A stretch of DNA of 64,000 nucleotides from Phytophthora colocasiae. Lineage: Eukaryota > Oomycota > Peronosporomycetes > Peronosporales > Peronosporaceae. Of this stretch, positions 54,191 through 62,694 are shown piece by piece. The notes under the pieces were generated by a model. The model searched no databases. It was given only the letters and a program-made list of their open reading frames with translations, and had not been told where the DNA came from. The stretch lies in contig JAGKQI010000090.1 of NCBI GenBank assembly GCA_018806915.1, positions 1 through 64,000 of the forward strand, read 5' to 3'. Every line of letters begins with the position of its first letter. Position 1 is the stretch's first letter. The position numbers and the translations under genes are program-made.

Positions 54191-54407
54191 TTTCCTAAAA
54201 GGGACATTTGGCAGCGCTTTAGTCCGATCTCAAGAGATCTCGGCGGAGCGGAGACAGGCTCAGTCAAACAGTGCGAACCACAGCCCCTGGCTGAGCCAGT
54301 GCTAGTGTACGAGAACATAATATTGTGTGTCCCAACAAGTATTGGTGTTTGCTAACATAATATGTGTTTTGTGTGTGTGGTGCATTCATTCCAGAAGCAG
54401 CTCAAGC

Positions 54408-55607
54408 ATGGCTAGTCCTGAGGTTGTCGATCTCGTGACGAGCAGCAGCGAGGAAGAGGCACCTGACACGTACCCCCCACCACCTGAAAGCGCAGCGCGT
54501 GAGCCAGCCACAGGACAGCCACACCATCTCGATGAAGATGTCATCGATCTAACGGCAGGGGGCGATGGAGAAGCGAGGACTGGGCATGCAAGCGTCGACA
54601 ATGACACTCAAAACACAAAGCTGTCAGTTGTAGCCGCCGAAACTGCGAACATCTCTACGTACAAAGGTCGTGAGACGAAGCATAAACAAATGAAGCGGAA
54701 GAACAATCCATGGACGAAGAAAATTTCACGGAAGCCATCTTACCAGGCTCGTCGGGCGACTACGCGTGATTCGCAACGCATCTATCACGCGAAAACAATG
54801 AAGACAAAGTTTATCCAGGCGTATTTAGCAATTCCAGGAGTTCGGGAAGCGTTGAAGGCATTGCGCGCCGAGCAAGAGGAAGAAACAAAACAACCAGCCG
54901 ACGTAATCAGTGAAGCGTTTGGTCCGGATGTGGAGCCTGAGATTACGGGTATGGAGCAGGAGGAAGAATCTAAATCTGACACAGTGGCCTGGCCCGCTCA
55001 AGTGACGCATTCTCTCAAGCTTAAGATCAAAGATGGAGTGGCTATCAAGGATAGCTGGCCGGCTGACAGATGCAGTTGTATCGCTAACTGCTTTCCAGAC
55101 ACCTGCATGAATGCCGCTACAAAGCTGTTCTGTGCCACCGACAACTGCATCTTCCAAGGGCGCTGCTCAAATGGAGTTCACGAGTCCCATCGTGTGGAGT
55201 TATTCAAGTCGGCAATTGGCATCGGTGTTCGCGCCATTGAAGATATTCCAGTGGGGGCGACGATAGCCCCCTATACAGGATTGCTAACGGACCACAATTT
55301 TGACAAGGACATCCGCCAGTGGGAATACGTCATCAGCCTCCAGACGAAAGGTTGTGGCAACAAGAAGCTGTTCATTGACGCGGAGGAATGGGGGACTGTT
55401 GCCCGCTTCATCAATCACTCGTGCGACCCTAACACGCTGTTTGTTGAGATGCGGCACAACAGAGACGTACACGTGATGGTTAAGACCACCACCAAGATTG
55501 CTGCAGGAGAAGAGATTACCGTGGACTATGGAACAACGTGGTTCGAGCACGCCTGCACGACTCCCAAATGCCGTCAAACTCAAGTTTCGAGTGCTGATAC
55601 TAGCTAA
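54408..55607 (+). CDS. SET-domain histone-lysine methyltransferase with SUMO-interaction-like motifs
   Basis: From ATG 54408 the frame gives 399 residues. A cysteine cluster (about 221-258: CSCIANCFPDTCMN, then FCATDNCIFQGRCSNG) precedes the SET domain (about 262-378). The latter has the family signatures GIGVRAIEDIPVGATIAPYTG, ARFINHSCDPNTLF (the RFxNHSCxPN S-adenosylmethionine/substrate motif) and GEEITVDYG (catalytic Tyr region). A post-SET Cys triad is only partly present (ACTTPKC). Two acidic-flanked hydrophobic motifs near the start, EVVDLVTSSSEEE (residues 5-17) and EDVIDLTAGGDGE, look like SUMO-interaction motifs. The domain type methylates histone lysines using S-adenosylmethionine; which lysine cannot be told. 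It lies inside a transposon with a MULE-type transposase. No frameshift or stop is present, which suggests selection or recent spread. Confidence 0.85.
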   Translation: MASPEVVDLVTSSSEEEAPDTYPPPPESAAREPATGQPHHLDEDVIDLTAGGDGEARTGHASVDNDTQNTKLSVVAAETANISTYKGRETKHKQMKRKNNPWTKKISRKPSYQARRATTRDSQRIYHAKTMKTKFIQAYLAIPGVREALKALRAEQEEETKQPADVISEAFGPDVEPEITGMEQEEESKSDTVAWPAQVTHSLKLKIKDGVAIKDSWPADRCSCIANCFPDTCMNAATKLFCATDNCIFQGRCSNGVHESHRVELFKSAIGIGVRAIEDIPVGATIAPYTGLLTDHNFDKDIRQWEYVISLQTKGCGNKKLFIDAEEWGTVARFINHSCDPNTLFVEMRHNRDVHVMVKTTTKIAAGEEITVDYGTTWFEHACTTPKCRQTQVSSADTS

Positions 55608-56246
55608 GCTTTCACTCTACCTTAACTCAATTAGTAATAACTTTTATTTCAATGTGATTGAAGCCAAACCCGCACTCAGACTGCAATCTCCGTACCAACA
55701 GCATTTGAATGGTAATATGAATCGTAGCATTTACACGTATATTAAGAGTGAGAAGCCTCGAATTAGTTTCACATAATACAGAGAATAGAGATCCGTTATG
55801 AAGCCGCTTTTGCTTGCCCTGTGTTTGGTTTGAGTAACCTGCTCAGTAGCAACCCGCACACGGACAACACGTAGAGCATTTTGGTGCATTGAATGATATA
55901 GCGCGCTCACTCTTTAAATAAATATTAAGAGTGAGAGGCTTGTGTATAACACTTCAAAAACGGTGACTGTACCAAATGTCATGTTACTGTACTCGAAGTG
56001 TATTCGTATTTAAACATGTGAGCAACGGTATGTCTTTTCGTTTACTGTACTTCTTATAAAGTACAGTAAAATCGCAAAGAGTACCGTATTCATCTACCAC
56101 TACCGTACTTCGCACTGTGATAATTGTAGAGAGTACCGTATAGAGCTATCACGTACTGTGAATGGTTTTGCAGTACCGAAACGTGCCCAGAACCAATCCT
56201 TTATATGCCGTTCAGTATTGCCATCATTTGGATAACTGCATCAATC
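55608..56246. promoter_or_regulatory. Central spacer with repeated GTAC(C/T)GTA-type motifs and a hairpin
   Basis: Between about 55965 and 56180 short related motifs recur in both orientations: TACTGTAC (several), GAGTACCGTAT (twice), CTACCGTACTTC, CACGTACTGTG and CAGTACCG. At 56041-56070 a 12-bp perfect stem, TTTACTGTACTT mirrored by AAGTACAGTAAA, surrounds a 6-base loop. The cluster sits just upstream of the coiled-coil gene of the element and is likely a promoter or protein-binding array. Confidence 0.45.
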
Positions 56247-56881
56247 ATGGAAGGCCGCTTCTGGGTCTTTTGCGGAGCCTTCGGAGATGCCAAAGCGCAA
56301 GCCTATGCGATTTCCAGGAAAGACATCCATCCTAAGGAGCGTCCTGCTACGGATGAGAGGTTTCTCCGCAGTCGTATTGGGAAGGAAGTCAGAAAAAGGT
56401 ATTGGCAGATGCCTCGTACAACAGTAATTGACGAAGACGCAAGTGATGAAGAGGATTGCCGAAGCATGGTCGAAGTTTTTGAGCGCAGTCGACGCAGCAC
56501 AGAACTGGAATTATGTGGAGCGCCAGACTGCAAGCTACTCAAACGTATGCACGATAGCTACGTAGAGCGCATCAGCGAGGAAAAGCAGAAGAGGAAACGC
56601 TTAAAGCAGCTGAAGAGACGACATGCTCAGTGTACACGTTACAATACCAAGATACTGCGTCTGAGCAAAGGAAGGCAACAGGTAGGTCACTCAGAAACTT
56701 AACACTAGGTTAAGGTTCTAGTGCGCAGGTTGCTGTTGGTAGAATGTCTCTAAGATTAATACAACATATCGTATTCAGAGCATTCCTTTTTGGTGTACAT
56801 GAATTCCAGGGAATATTGCATATACTTTAGGACGATTTAGAAGAAAACCGCACCCGCATGGTACTGATAGTCCCGTCGTAA
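56247..56881 (+). CDS. Basic coiled-coil protein of the SET/MULE element
   Basis: Exon 1 from ATG 56247 (MEGRFWVFCGAFGDAKAQAY) to 56681, a GTAGGT...TTTAG intron (56682-56830) and exon 2 to the TAA at 56879-56881 (DDLEENRTRMVLIVPS) give 161 residues. An acidic patch (DEDASDEEDC) is followed by a strongly basic helical stretch (EEKQKRKRLKQLKRRHAQC) likely to bind nucleic acid or form a coiled coil. No known family was recognised. Its position between the SET gene and the transposase, and its intact frame, suggest it is an accessory protein of the element. Confidence 0.55.
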
Positions 56882-56943
56882 ATACCAAGATGCATATTCC
56901 TGCTTGATGAAAGCATTATCTACGGTGAGGAGCTACCGAACAA

Positions 56944-58797
56944 CTACACATAAGTCAGAGGCTCTCGGTTTAGCAAAGGTCTTCCAACTACCGCAGTTTG
57001 AACAGGTGCGGTCTCCACGTTTTTCTTGCGAACAACGTTGCGATTTACGAGGATTCGTTTTCCTTGTGCGTTCACGCGTTGGGAAGCAATTCGAGCGTAA
57101 ATAAGGTGGATACATGACCCAAATTTTCTCCAGTACTTGCACTGACACCATCCAGAGGCAACGTTCACGAGCCATCCTTCTTCAGGTTGTCGTTGGTACT
57201 CCATCCGAGCGTAGTTAGACCCCATCTGCGCCGTTACAGCCAAGTACTCGACCGTTATCTTCTTAGCGGGAATATAAATCCGAGGAGCAGGGCGGGATTG
57301 AACACGAACAAATCCCCTGTTGGGACTGCCAACCGGTCTGGGGCCGATATTAATCAGGTTGTCGCGCCTTAGCTGGTTAGTTCTGCGGATAAGCGGCTGG
57401 GTCGCTGAAGGAGCACAATTAAACACCCTGGTTTCGTGGGACTCGTTGCCCGCGCATTCGCCTAGCACCTTGATCAGAAGACCCATCTTTAAACGCGCTC
57501 TTAAAGTGTAGTCTCGTTTTAAAACGCGGTTAAATTGCTCCACAGGATTGTTCGTCGTGGCAAACCCCGGTTCTAAGTAACAGCACTGCCATCTCGAATA
57601 GCGCGAGTTAAGCCACTGCGCTTGGAAGTAGGACGAAAATACAGCCAGGTCCGGGTACTGACTCCATACGTTCAAGTAAAATTCCACAGACTGCGTTAAC
57701 TCGCTCACAGAAGAGCAGAAGTGAATGTCGTAAATGTGAGCGAGAATTCCGGTAGCTATCCGGTCAGGAAGTCCCTTGGTTCGTTCTTGGACCTTTTTCA
57801 TGACATGAAAAAAACACATCAGGAAAACGAAGTCGCAGTCACATCGAAAAACCTTCTCCAATGCGTTAAACTGACCGTCCTCCGCATCTCCTATTACAAA
57901 CTTGAGTTTAATCTTCTTCCCCACCACATCCTGGTAAATTACCCTGAACGAATGCAGTGCCATTGTATAGACACTCTCCACGCGAGTAGAAATGATAATG
58001 AAAGCCACCACGTGGAACTTACGAGCACGGTCTGAGATCCCAATCACTAGAACAGGATATCCGACCTGAGATAATTTGAACGTTGCGTCAATGTGAAAAA
58101 TGAAGCTGCTGGGATCTCGGTCCAGACGGGTAAGCAACCGTTTAGTAGTGATACCGACGACAAAAGGCTCTTCGTCAGATCCGTCTCCGACAATGAGATG
58201 GCCTTCGGAAGTTTTACCAGTTGTAAATGCAATCGGAATACAATCATCAGTTCCATCTTTGAAATCCATCTCGCGCACCATTTCCTCGATGTTATCGTGC
58301 TCGTCACTATAGCCAAGCTGGGACTTCGAGTAGTAGTTCACAAAATTCTGGATGAGACGAAGGTGGGGTACTCTATCTCCATCCAATCCAAATCTTGATC
58401 GAAGGGCGTTCCGAACGCGTACGGGTTTGATACGTTGAGCGGTTAGCTCCTGACAGTATTGTTTCTGCTGTCGCGTAAGAAAAGCTTTACGTGGCGACCG
58501 TACCTCCGTAAAGTGACTTCCTGTCTCGTACACAGCCATCTTACGTGTCACCGAGCACGTTAGTACCTTGCCACGCCATCGACACTTTAGCCCTGGGAAT
58601 GTTGTTCTGCATACTTCGGACTTGCACTCTAGTAGCTGGTACTTCATACAATGTCTCGAAGGATCGGTACATAAAGTACATGCACTTCTGTTGGCCTTCG
58701 TGACCCTTGTCGACTTCCTCGAGTCGAGGAGGTCGTTCCCTTCTTCCTCCCCTAATGCGTACGCGAGCTCTCGCCAGTCAATCTTCTTCTTCGGCAT
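56944..58797 (-). CDS. MULE-type transposase, copy 2, intact
   Basis: An uninterrupted 617-residue frame. The N-terminal Cys-rich module (about 40-82: CTLCTDPSRHCMKYQLLECKS, then CRWRGKVLTCSV) is probably DNA-binding. The catalytic core has FIFHIDATFKLSQVGYPVLVIGISD (Asp near 237), FVIGDAEDGQFNALEKVF (Asp near 304) and ATTNNPVEQFNRVLKRDY (Glu near 420). A SWIM zinc finger (CQCKYWRKFGSCIHLIY, about 551-566) closes the MULE layout. All expected catalytic residues are present. It is closely similar over the full length to the transposase at 50998-52877. It is transcribed towards the coiled-coil and SET genes and shares the same bounded element. Confidence 0.85.
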   Translation of the reverse strand: MPKKKIDWRELAYALGEEEGNDLLDSRKSTRVTKANRSACTLCTDPSRHCMKYQLLECKSEVCRTTFPGLKCRWRGKVLTCSVTRKMAVYETGSHFTEVRSPRKAFLTRQQKQYCQELTAQRIKPVRVRNALRSRFGLDGDRVPHLRLIQNFVNYYSKSQLGYSDEHDNIEEMVREMDFKDGTDDCIPIAFTTGKTSEGHLIVGDGSDEEPFVVGITTKRLLTRLDRDPSSFIFHIDATFKLSQVGYPVLVIGISDRARKFHVVAFIIISTRVESVYTMALHSFRVIYQDVVGKKIKLKFVIGDAEDGQFNALEKVFRCDCDFVFLMCFFHVMKKVQERTKGLPDRIATGILAHIYDIHFCSSVSELTQSVEFYLNVWSQYPDLAVFSSYFQAQWLNSRYSRWQCCYLEPGFATTNNPVEQFNRVLKRDYTLRARLKMGLLIKVLGECAGNESHETRVFNCAPSATQPLIRRTNQLRRDNLINIGPRPVGSPNRGFVRVQSRPAPRIYIPAKKITVEYLAVTAQMGSNYARMEYQRQPEEGWLVNVASGWCQCKYWRKFGSCIHLIYARIASQRVNAQGKRILVNRNVVRKKNVETAPVQTAVVGRPLLNREPLTYV

Positions 58798-59051
58798 CGT
58801 CCTGGATTCAAATGAGCGGAGGGGGTGGCTCGCAATGGTTGGTCACTCTTTCAAAACAGTGCGATAAGTCTGCCCTAAACCCACTCTTTTTATGTCTTAT
58901 GTGGTGGTACCCCATTTTTCTGTGTTTTTCAACAAAGCAATGTGGGGGCCTGCAATTCAATGCGTTTCTCAGATTGTCTCTGTGATATTCTCAAATAAAT
59001 GTGATATCATGCATTTTCTGTGCGAAAACGTATTTTAATGTTAAACCTAGT

Positions 59052-59518
59052 GGTTCACTGTGAATCACACCGGCAAATTTCCAGTAGGCGACTTACATAA
59101 ACCAGTCTTTTTCGTGTCTCGTTTGACCGAATTTGCAGAAGAGTGGTACTTTTTCCGAGTAGGGAGATCAGCTACTCGGAATTTCTTCAGTTTGCAGTAG
59201 GGGAGAATCCAAGAAGGCCATGGCGAGCGTGGAGCAAGGTCAGAGCCACTCGTAGCGTAAGGGAGTAGCGGGGCGATGTCGTAGCTGTAATCACCGTCGC
59301 TCTCTTCACTGCTACTCTCTCCATTATCTTCGCCGCGTTCAATAAACCAATGAATCGCGACCAGATCTGCTGGGGATACGCTGGCCCCCGCCATTTTGTC
59401 TGTGTTCTCTGAGGCAGCTGAAGATTAACCGGTTGGAAGGCAACTCGCCGATTTCAGTAAATTTGGAGAAATGGACTTTCTTGTAATCTACTGGAAATTT
59501 GCCGGTGTGAACCCCCCC
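59052..59518. repeat. Possible MITE-like subelement at the right end
   Basis: A 22-bp inverted repeat with core CCGGCAAATTTCCAGTAG lies at 59066-59087 and, inverse, at 59488-59509. Outside it, GGTTCAC (59052-59058) resembles the left end of the large element, and both 59049-59051 and 59519-59521 read AGT. This 467-bp unit could be an independent non-autonomous element of the same family, nested at or replacing the right end of the large element. Confidence 0.65.
59065..59394 (-). CDS. 109-codon hypothetical frame inside the subelement
   Basis: An open frame starts MAGASVSPADLVAIHWFIER, has an acidic patch (ESSSEESDGDYSYD) and a basic tail (PTRKKYHSSANSVKRDTKKT). It ends inside the left inverted repeat (GNLPV then stop). 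No family was recognised. Its composition is protein-like, but it has no homologue in this window. Confidence 0.3.
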   Translation of the reverse strand: MAGASVSPADLVAIHWFIERGEDNGESSSEESDGDYSYDIAPLLPYATSGSDLAPRSPWPSWILPYCKLKKFRVADLPTRKKYHSSANSVKRDTKKTGLCKSPTGNLPV

Positions 59519-59521
59519 AGT

Positions 59522-61750
59522 ACAGGTTTCCCCGCCTAATTTGCAAGGGTCGGACCAAGAAAATTTGCCAGGATGCAAAATCTGCACAGGTAACACATAA
59601 ACGCAGCAACTACTGAATTAGTGTAAACTTTATTAGTTTGAGGTCGCGTGGCTTCTCTCGTGCTATCTCGTATGCTGGAATAAACTTGTCCTCTTCAAGT
59701 CTGTGCAGTTGTTCATCTCTATCAAGGCGCACGTACACTTTCTTCTTGCTGGATGGCATGTTGATAATTGATGAATGAGGCTTATCAGCGCTAGCACAGC
59801 ATATTGCAACAAATAATGTTCATTCTCAGCCTTTCGTTTACCACCGTAATGGAGCAACTTGTACTTGTCAAATGCATTCCCGCGTTCCCTCTAGATTACA
59901 TCTATCTCAGTACATTGGAGAATCTGTCTCAGCAAATCGCATCCGCATCTGCACGTCGTCATCAAGGTATATTGCTTGACACAGTTGCAAATTAGGCGGG
60001 GAAACCTGTACCTGATGTATCGCCACCTCTGGTCGACAAGCACGCAAGGAGCACGTTGTCAAGTCCGTTTGTGCCGGCAGGTTCATACTGTACATGGCTC
60101 CCTGGCGTTTGCACCAGCTGGAAGGCAGCCTCGCAGCGCAGTCCCACGAAATCAGTTTGAAGGTTGACGTACAACGAGGCGAGAAAGATCCAAGTTCAGA
60201 TGGGATTCATCCGATGTGTCCGTATATCGCTCGACTGTCTCAATTCGCTGTTGCTGTGCTCGTTGCTAAGATGATGGACGGAATTTGAGGGTCCATTATA
60301 ATCGAGTCCAACAGTCACGTAATTTCAGCTGCTCTTAGTGATACCTGGAGCGAAAGAATGGAAAGGTCCTTCGACGGTCGACTAGGCAGTGAGTTTCGGA
60401 TCGAGTCACAGTACCAATACGAAGAAGAAGTGGAAGTTTAAGCGAGTTTCAAGTGGAGTTTTACGGTGCAAGATTCGAGCAACGAATGTCTTGGAACTCT
60501 CATCAAGTGAGTTCAAGGTCTGAGCAACGCGTCGCGCTTTCCTGACCAGCCCGTTGATGTCCAGTCAGACTGTTGCTCCTCTCGTCACGAGCTCATCTAA
60601 ACATGGGGAATGGGGACGCCAATTTCAGATTTGACTACTCGTGAGAGAAACGATCCTGCAGTGACGCTGTAGCCTACATCGTCCAAGCAGCTGCAGTCTG
60701 TAGCTCGCTCTAACCGTCCAGCAACTGGCGGATTCGTATCTGTTACCCGCGACGATTTACCGCCGTTAGAACTGTACAGTCCCCAGCCGCGCTATCCGAA
60801 AGTTCGTTTGGAGTATTTCTACAAGATTGTCGAAGTTTTAAAAAGCAGCTACATGTACAACTTTCAGAAGTTGTCGAGCGGCACCACACGGTTGAGACCA
60901 GACACACTCTCTCTCTCTCTCTCAATGCAGGAGCTTGGCACCACCATAAGACTTCGTTGAGAAAGGTTCTCATCCTGCAACCTCCAAATCTAGAGATTAC
61001 TTGATTGCGGCGCAGACGCCTCGCAATCGAGCGCAACGGGCTCACGCGGATAGCCTCGTCTCGTCGAGGTTGTACCGGCAGGTTTTGAGTAATTTTCGTC
61101 TCGCTTTGGACTGAGATCGTGACATTTGGCTACACGTACACGAATTTCAACTTTGACTTTACAGTTCGGAAAAGCGGTGGTGGCGAGGAAACCCCAAGTC
61201 ACCAATCGATTCGATCAATTATTGTAACTGAAGCACATCCTTTGCCAGACCAGCTCAGGGCTTTCCACTTCAGTTCGACAGATGAAAATACTGTTTAACG
61301 AGAGAAGAAATAACAAAGTATTTGCACCAAACTTCATGGGTTACCTGGACTTTTAAGATTCGACTAAAAAGCTGCGTGTTCACCAATTATCAAGTGTTGG
61401 CGAGGAAATCTCGTTTGAAACACGCTTGATCAAAATGCTCCATGGTCTGCATTGTCGACTAGCCAGGCCACATGAAAGCCTGTCCAAGACGGACAGCACA
61501 ACCGAACGTTGGGCTCTTTTTGCCACAATCTTCAAGGATGGGAGTGAGTCCGATGCAGCCTTCACTATTACAGTATACCAAAGGTTGAGCATTTTTCAGC
61601 CCCGACGAACGCCCTTTTTTCTCTGGACAACCCCACCATGTGCTGCCCTCGTTTTCTCGGCACCAGCTTGTTGGTAATCCAAGCTGGGCTTTCTTTCCCA
61701 GCCAAAAGCTCAGTCTGGAATTTGCTTCGCACCCCAAGCACCTCGATAAC
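59522..61750. other. Region without identified gene; decayed coding remnants likely
   Basis: Short protein-like patches exist on the plus strand, for example YPKVRLEYFYKIVEVLKSSY (about 60795) and SSVGEEISFETRLIKMLHGL (about 61395). They are interrupted by stops and match no family I recognise. A (CT)n microsatellite lies at about 60907-60922. The last about 150 bases are upstream of the bZIP-like gene. Confidence 0.35.
60907..60922. repeat. (CT)8 microsatellite
   Basis: Perfect alternating CT run between ACACA and AATGCAGG. Confidence 0.85.
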
Positions 61751-62428
61751 ATGATCACGGCATTGTCGAGTGATAGTAGTGACTTCGTCTCTCTTTTCTC
61801 TCACAACGGCACTCGACTATCTCCCAGTGGTTCTACATCTTCCGAAGCTATGAGCCCTTCAAGCACGGAATTGTCGGACGATTCCTCACTCACCAACGAC
61901 GATCTGGTGGTTCTCAGTGACCTCTTCGGCTTCTCAAACGGCGGAACGACAACATCTCATTTGAAGGCGAAACGAACGACTAAAACTACCCCACGAAGCC
62001 GGAAACGCCCGCGTTCTACCAAGGAGATAATGGACAATTGCTCCGTTCTACCAAAGTCCCAGCAACAACGTCAGAAACTCGAGATTGAGTATCTGAAGAA
62101 ACAAGTTGTCGAGCTGCAGGCGACGGTCGAGAATCTGCAGACGCGGAAACTCGAACGGGAACGTCAAGCCATCGAGAAGCTCGCCGAAGAAGAGGAGCAG
62201 GACGACAGTGCGGCGTTGAATGAGTGGGTGGGTGTAGCCAAGAGCCAGATCTCGGCTGTGCAGCAGCTCGAGGAGCAAAACGAGAAACTTCGCGGCACAG
62301 TGGCGGCCCACCTTGGTCAATTGAAGCACCTGGAACAGATCGCAAGGACTCACTATTTGGCAAACGCAATCGCTGAACCGATGCACTTTGCAGAACATTC
62401 GACGCCTTATTACTCTGCTTCTTGCTAG
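61751..62428 (+). CDS. Short bZIP-like protein of the M96-type group
   Basis: A single-exon frame of 225 residues from ATG 61751 (MITALSSDSSDFVSLFSHNG) to 62428. A Ser-rich acidic leader (SSTELSDDSSLTNDD) is followed by a basic stretch (KAKRTTKTTPRSRKRPRSTK). Then comes a leucine-heptad coiled coil (RQKLEIEYLKKQVVELQATV, then NLQTRKLERERQAIEKLAEE) and a second helix (ISAVQQLEEQNEKLRGTVAA). It resembles the N-terminal half of the M96/bZIP-like proteins in this window but has no START-like tail, so it may be a truncated family member or a plain bZIP-like regulator. The C-terminus (STPYYSASC) shows no domain. Confidence 0.65.
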   Translation: MITALSSDSSDFVSLFSHNGTRLSPSGSTSSEAMSPSSTELSDDSSLTNDDLVVLSDLFGFSNGGTTTSHLKAKRTTKTTPRSRKRPRSTKEIMDNCSVLPKSQQQRQKLEIEYLKKQVVELQATVENLQTRKLERERQAIEKLAEEEEQDDSAALNEWVGVAKSQISAVQQLEEQNEKLRGTVAAHLGQLKHLEQIARTHYLANAIAEPMHFAEHSTPYYSASC

Positions 62429-62694
62429 GATAGTAGGTTTCCAGTTATACGTAGAATGCCAAGAAGAAATATATACTACCACCTACTTATTCTTCTCTCG
62501 AATAATTCTCGATCTACTACAGTAGTAAAGCGACATCTCAAGCTGAACATGTAGTGTCGTGTCATTTTTGACTAAGGTGAGTTCAAAATTTGAACTTCAA
62601 ATGGTGATGAAATGGACACATCAGATGGAGACCAAATGGCTGGCCTCAAGGTAGAGCAGCGGTTGGCAGACCTTTACGTTAGATTATCTTGAGA
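62429..62694. other. Short intergenic spacer
   Basis: No feature recognised. It includes the promoter of the next gene. Confidence 0.4.

Larger units (their letters stand above)
54110..59518. mobile_element. MULE-type element carrying a SET methyltransferase
   Basis: GGGGGGGTTCACAC at 54110-54123 is mirrored exactly at 59505-59518, and both sides are flanked by AGT (54107-54109 and 59519-59521). The 5409-bp unit contains three intact genes: SET methyltransferase (+), basic coiled-coil protein (+) and MULE-type transposase (-). It has palindromes at the left end (54117-54131 and 54171-54190) and in the central spacer. A second left-type end, also preceded by AGT, lies at 59052, so a shorter element may occupy 59052-59518. 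In that case the right end of the large unit is shared or replaced. A 3-bp duplication is shorter than the 8-11 bp usual for MULEs, so the boundaries need comparison with other copies. Confidence 0.6.
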
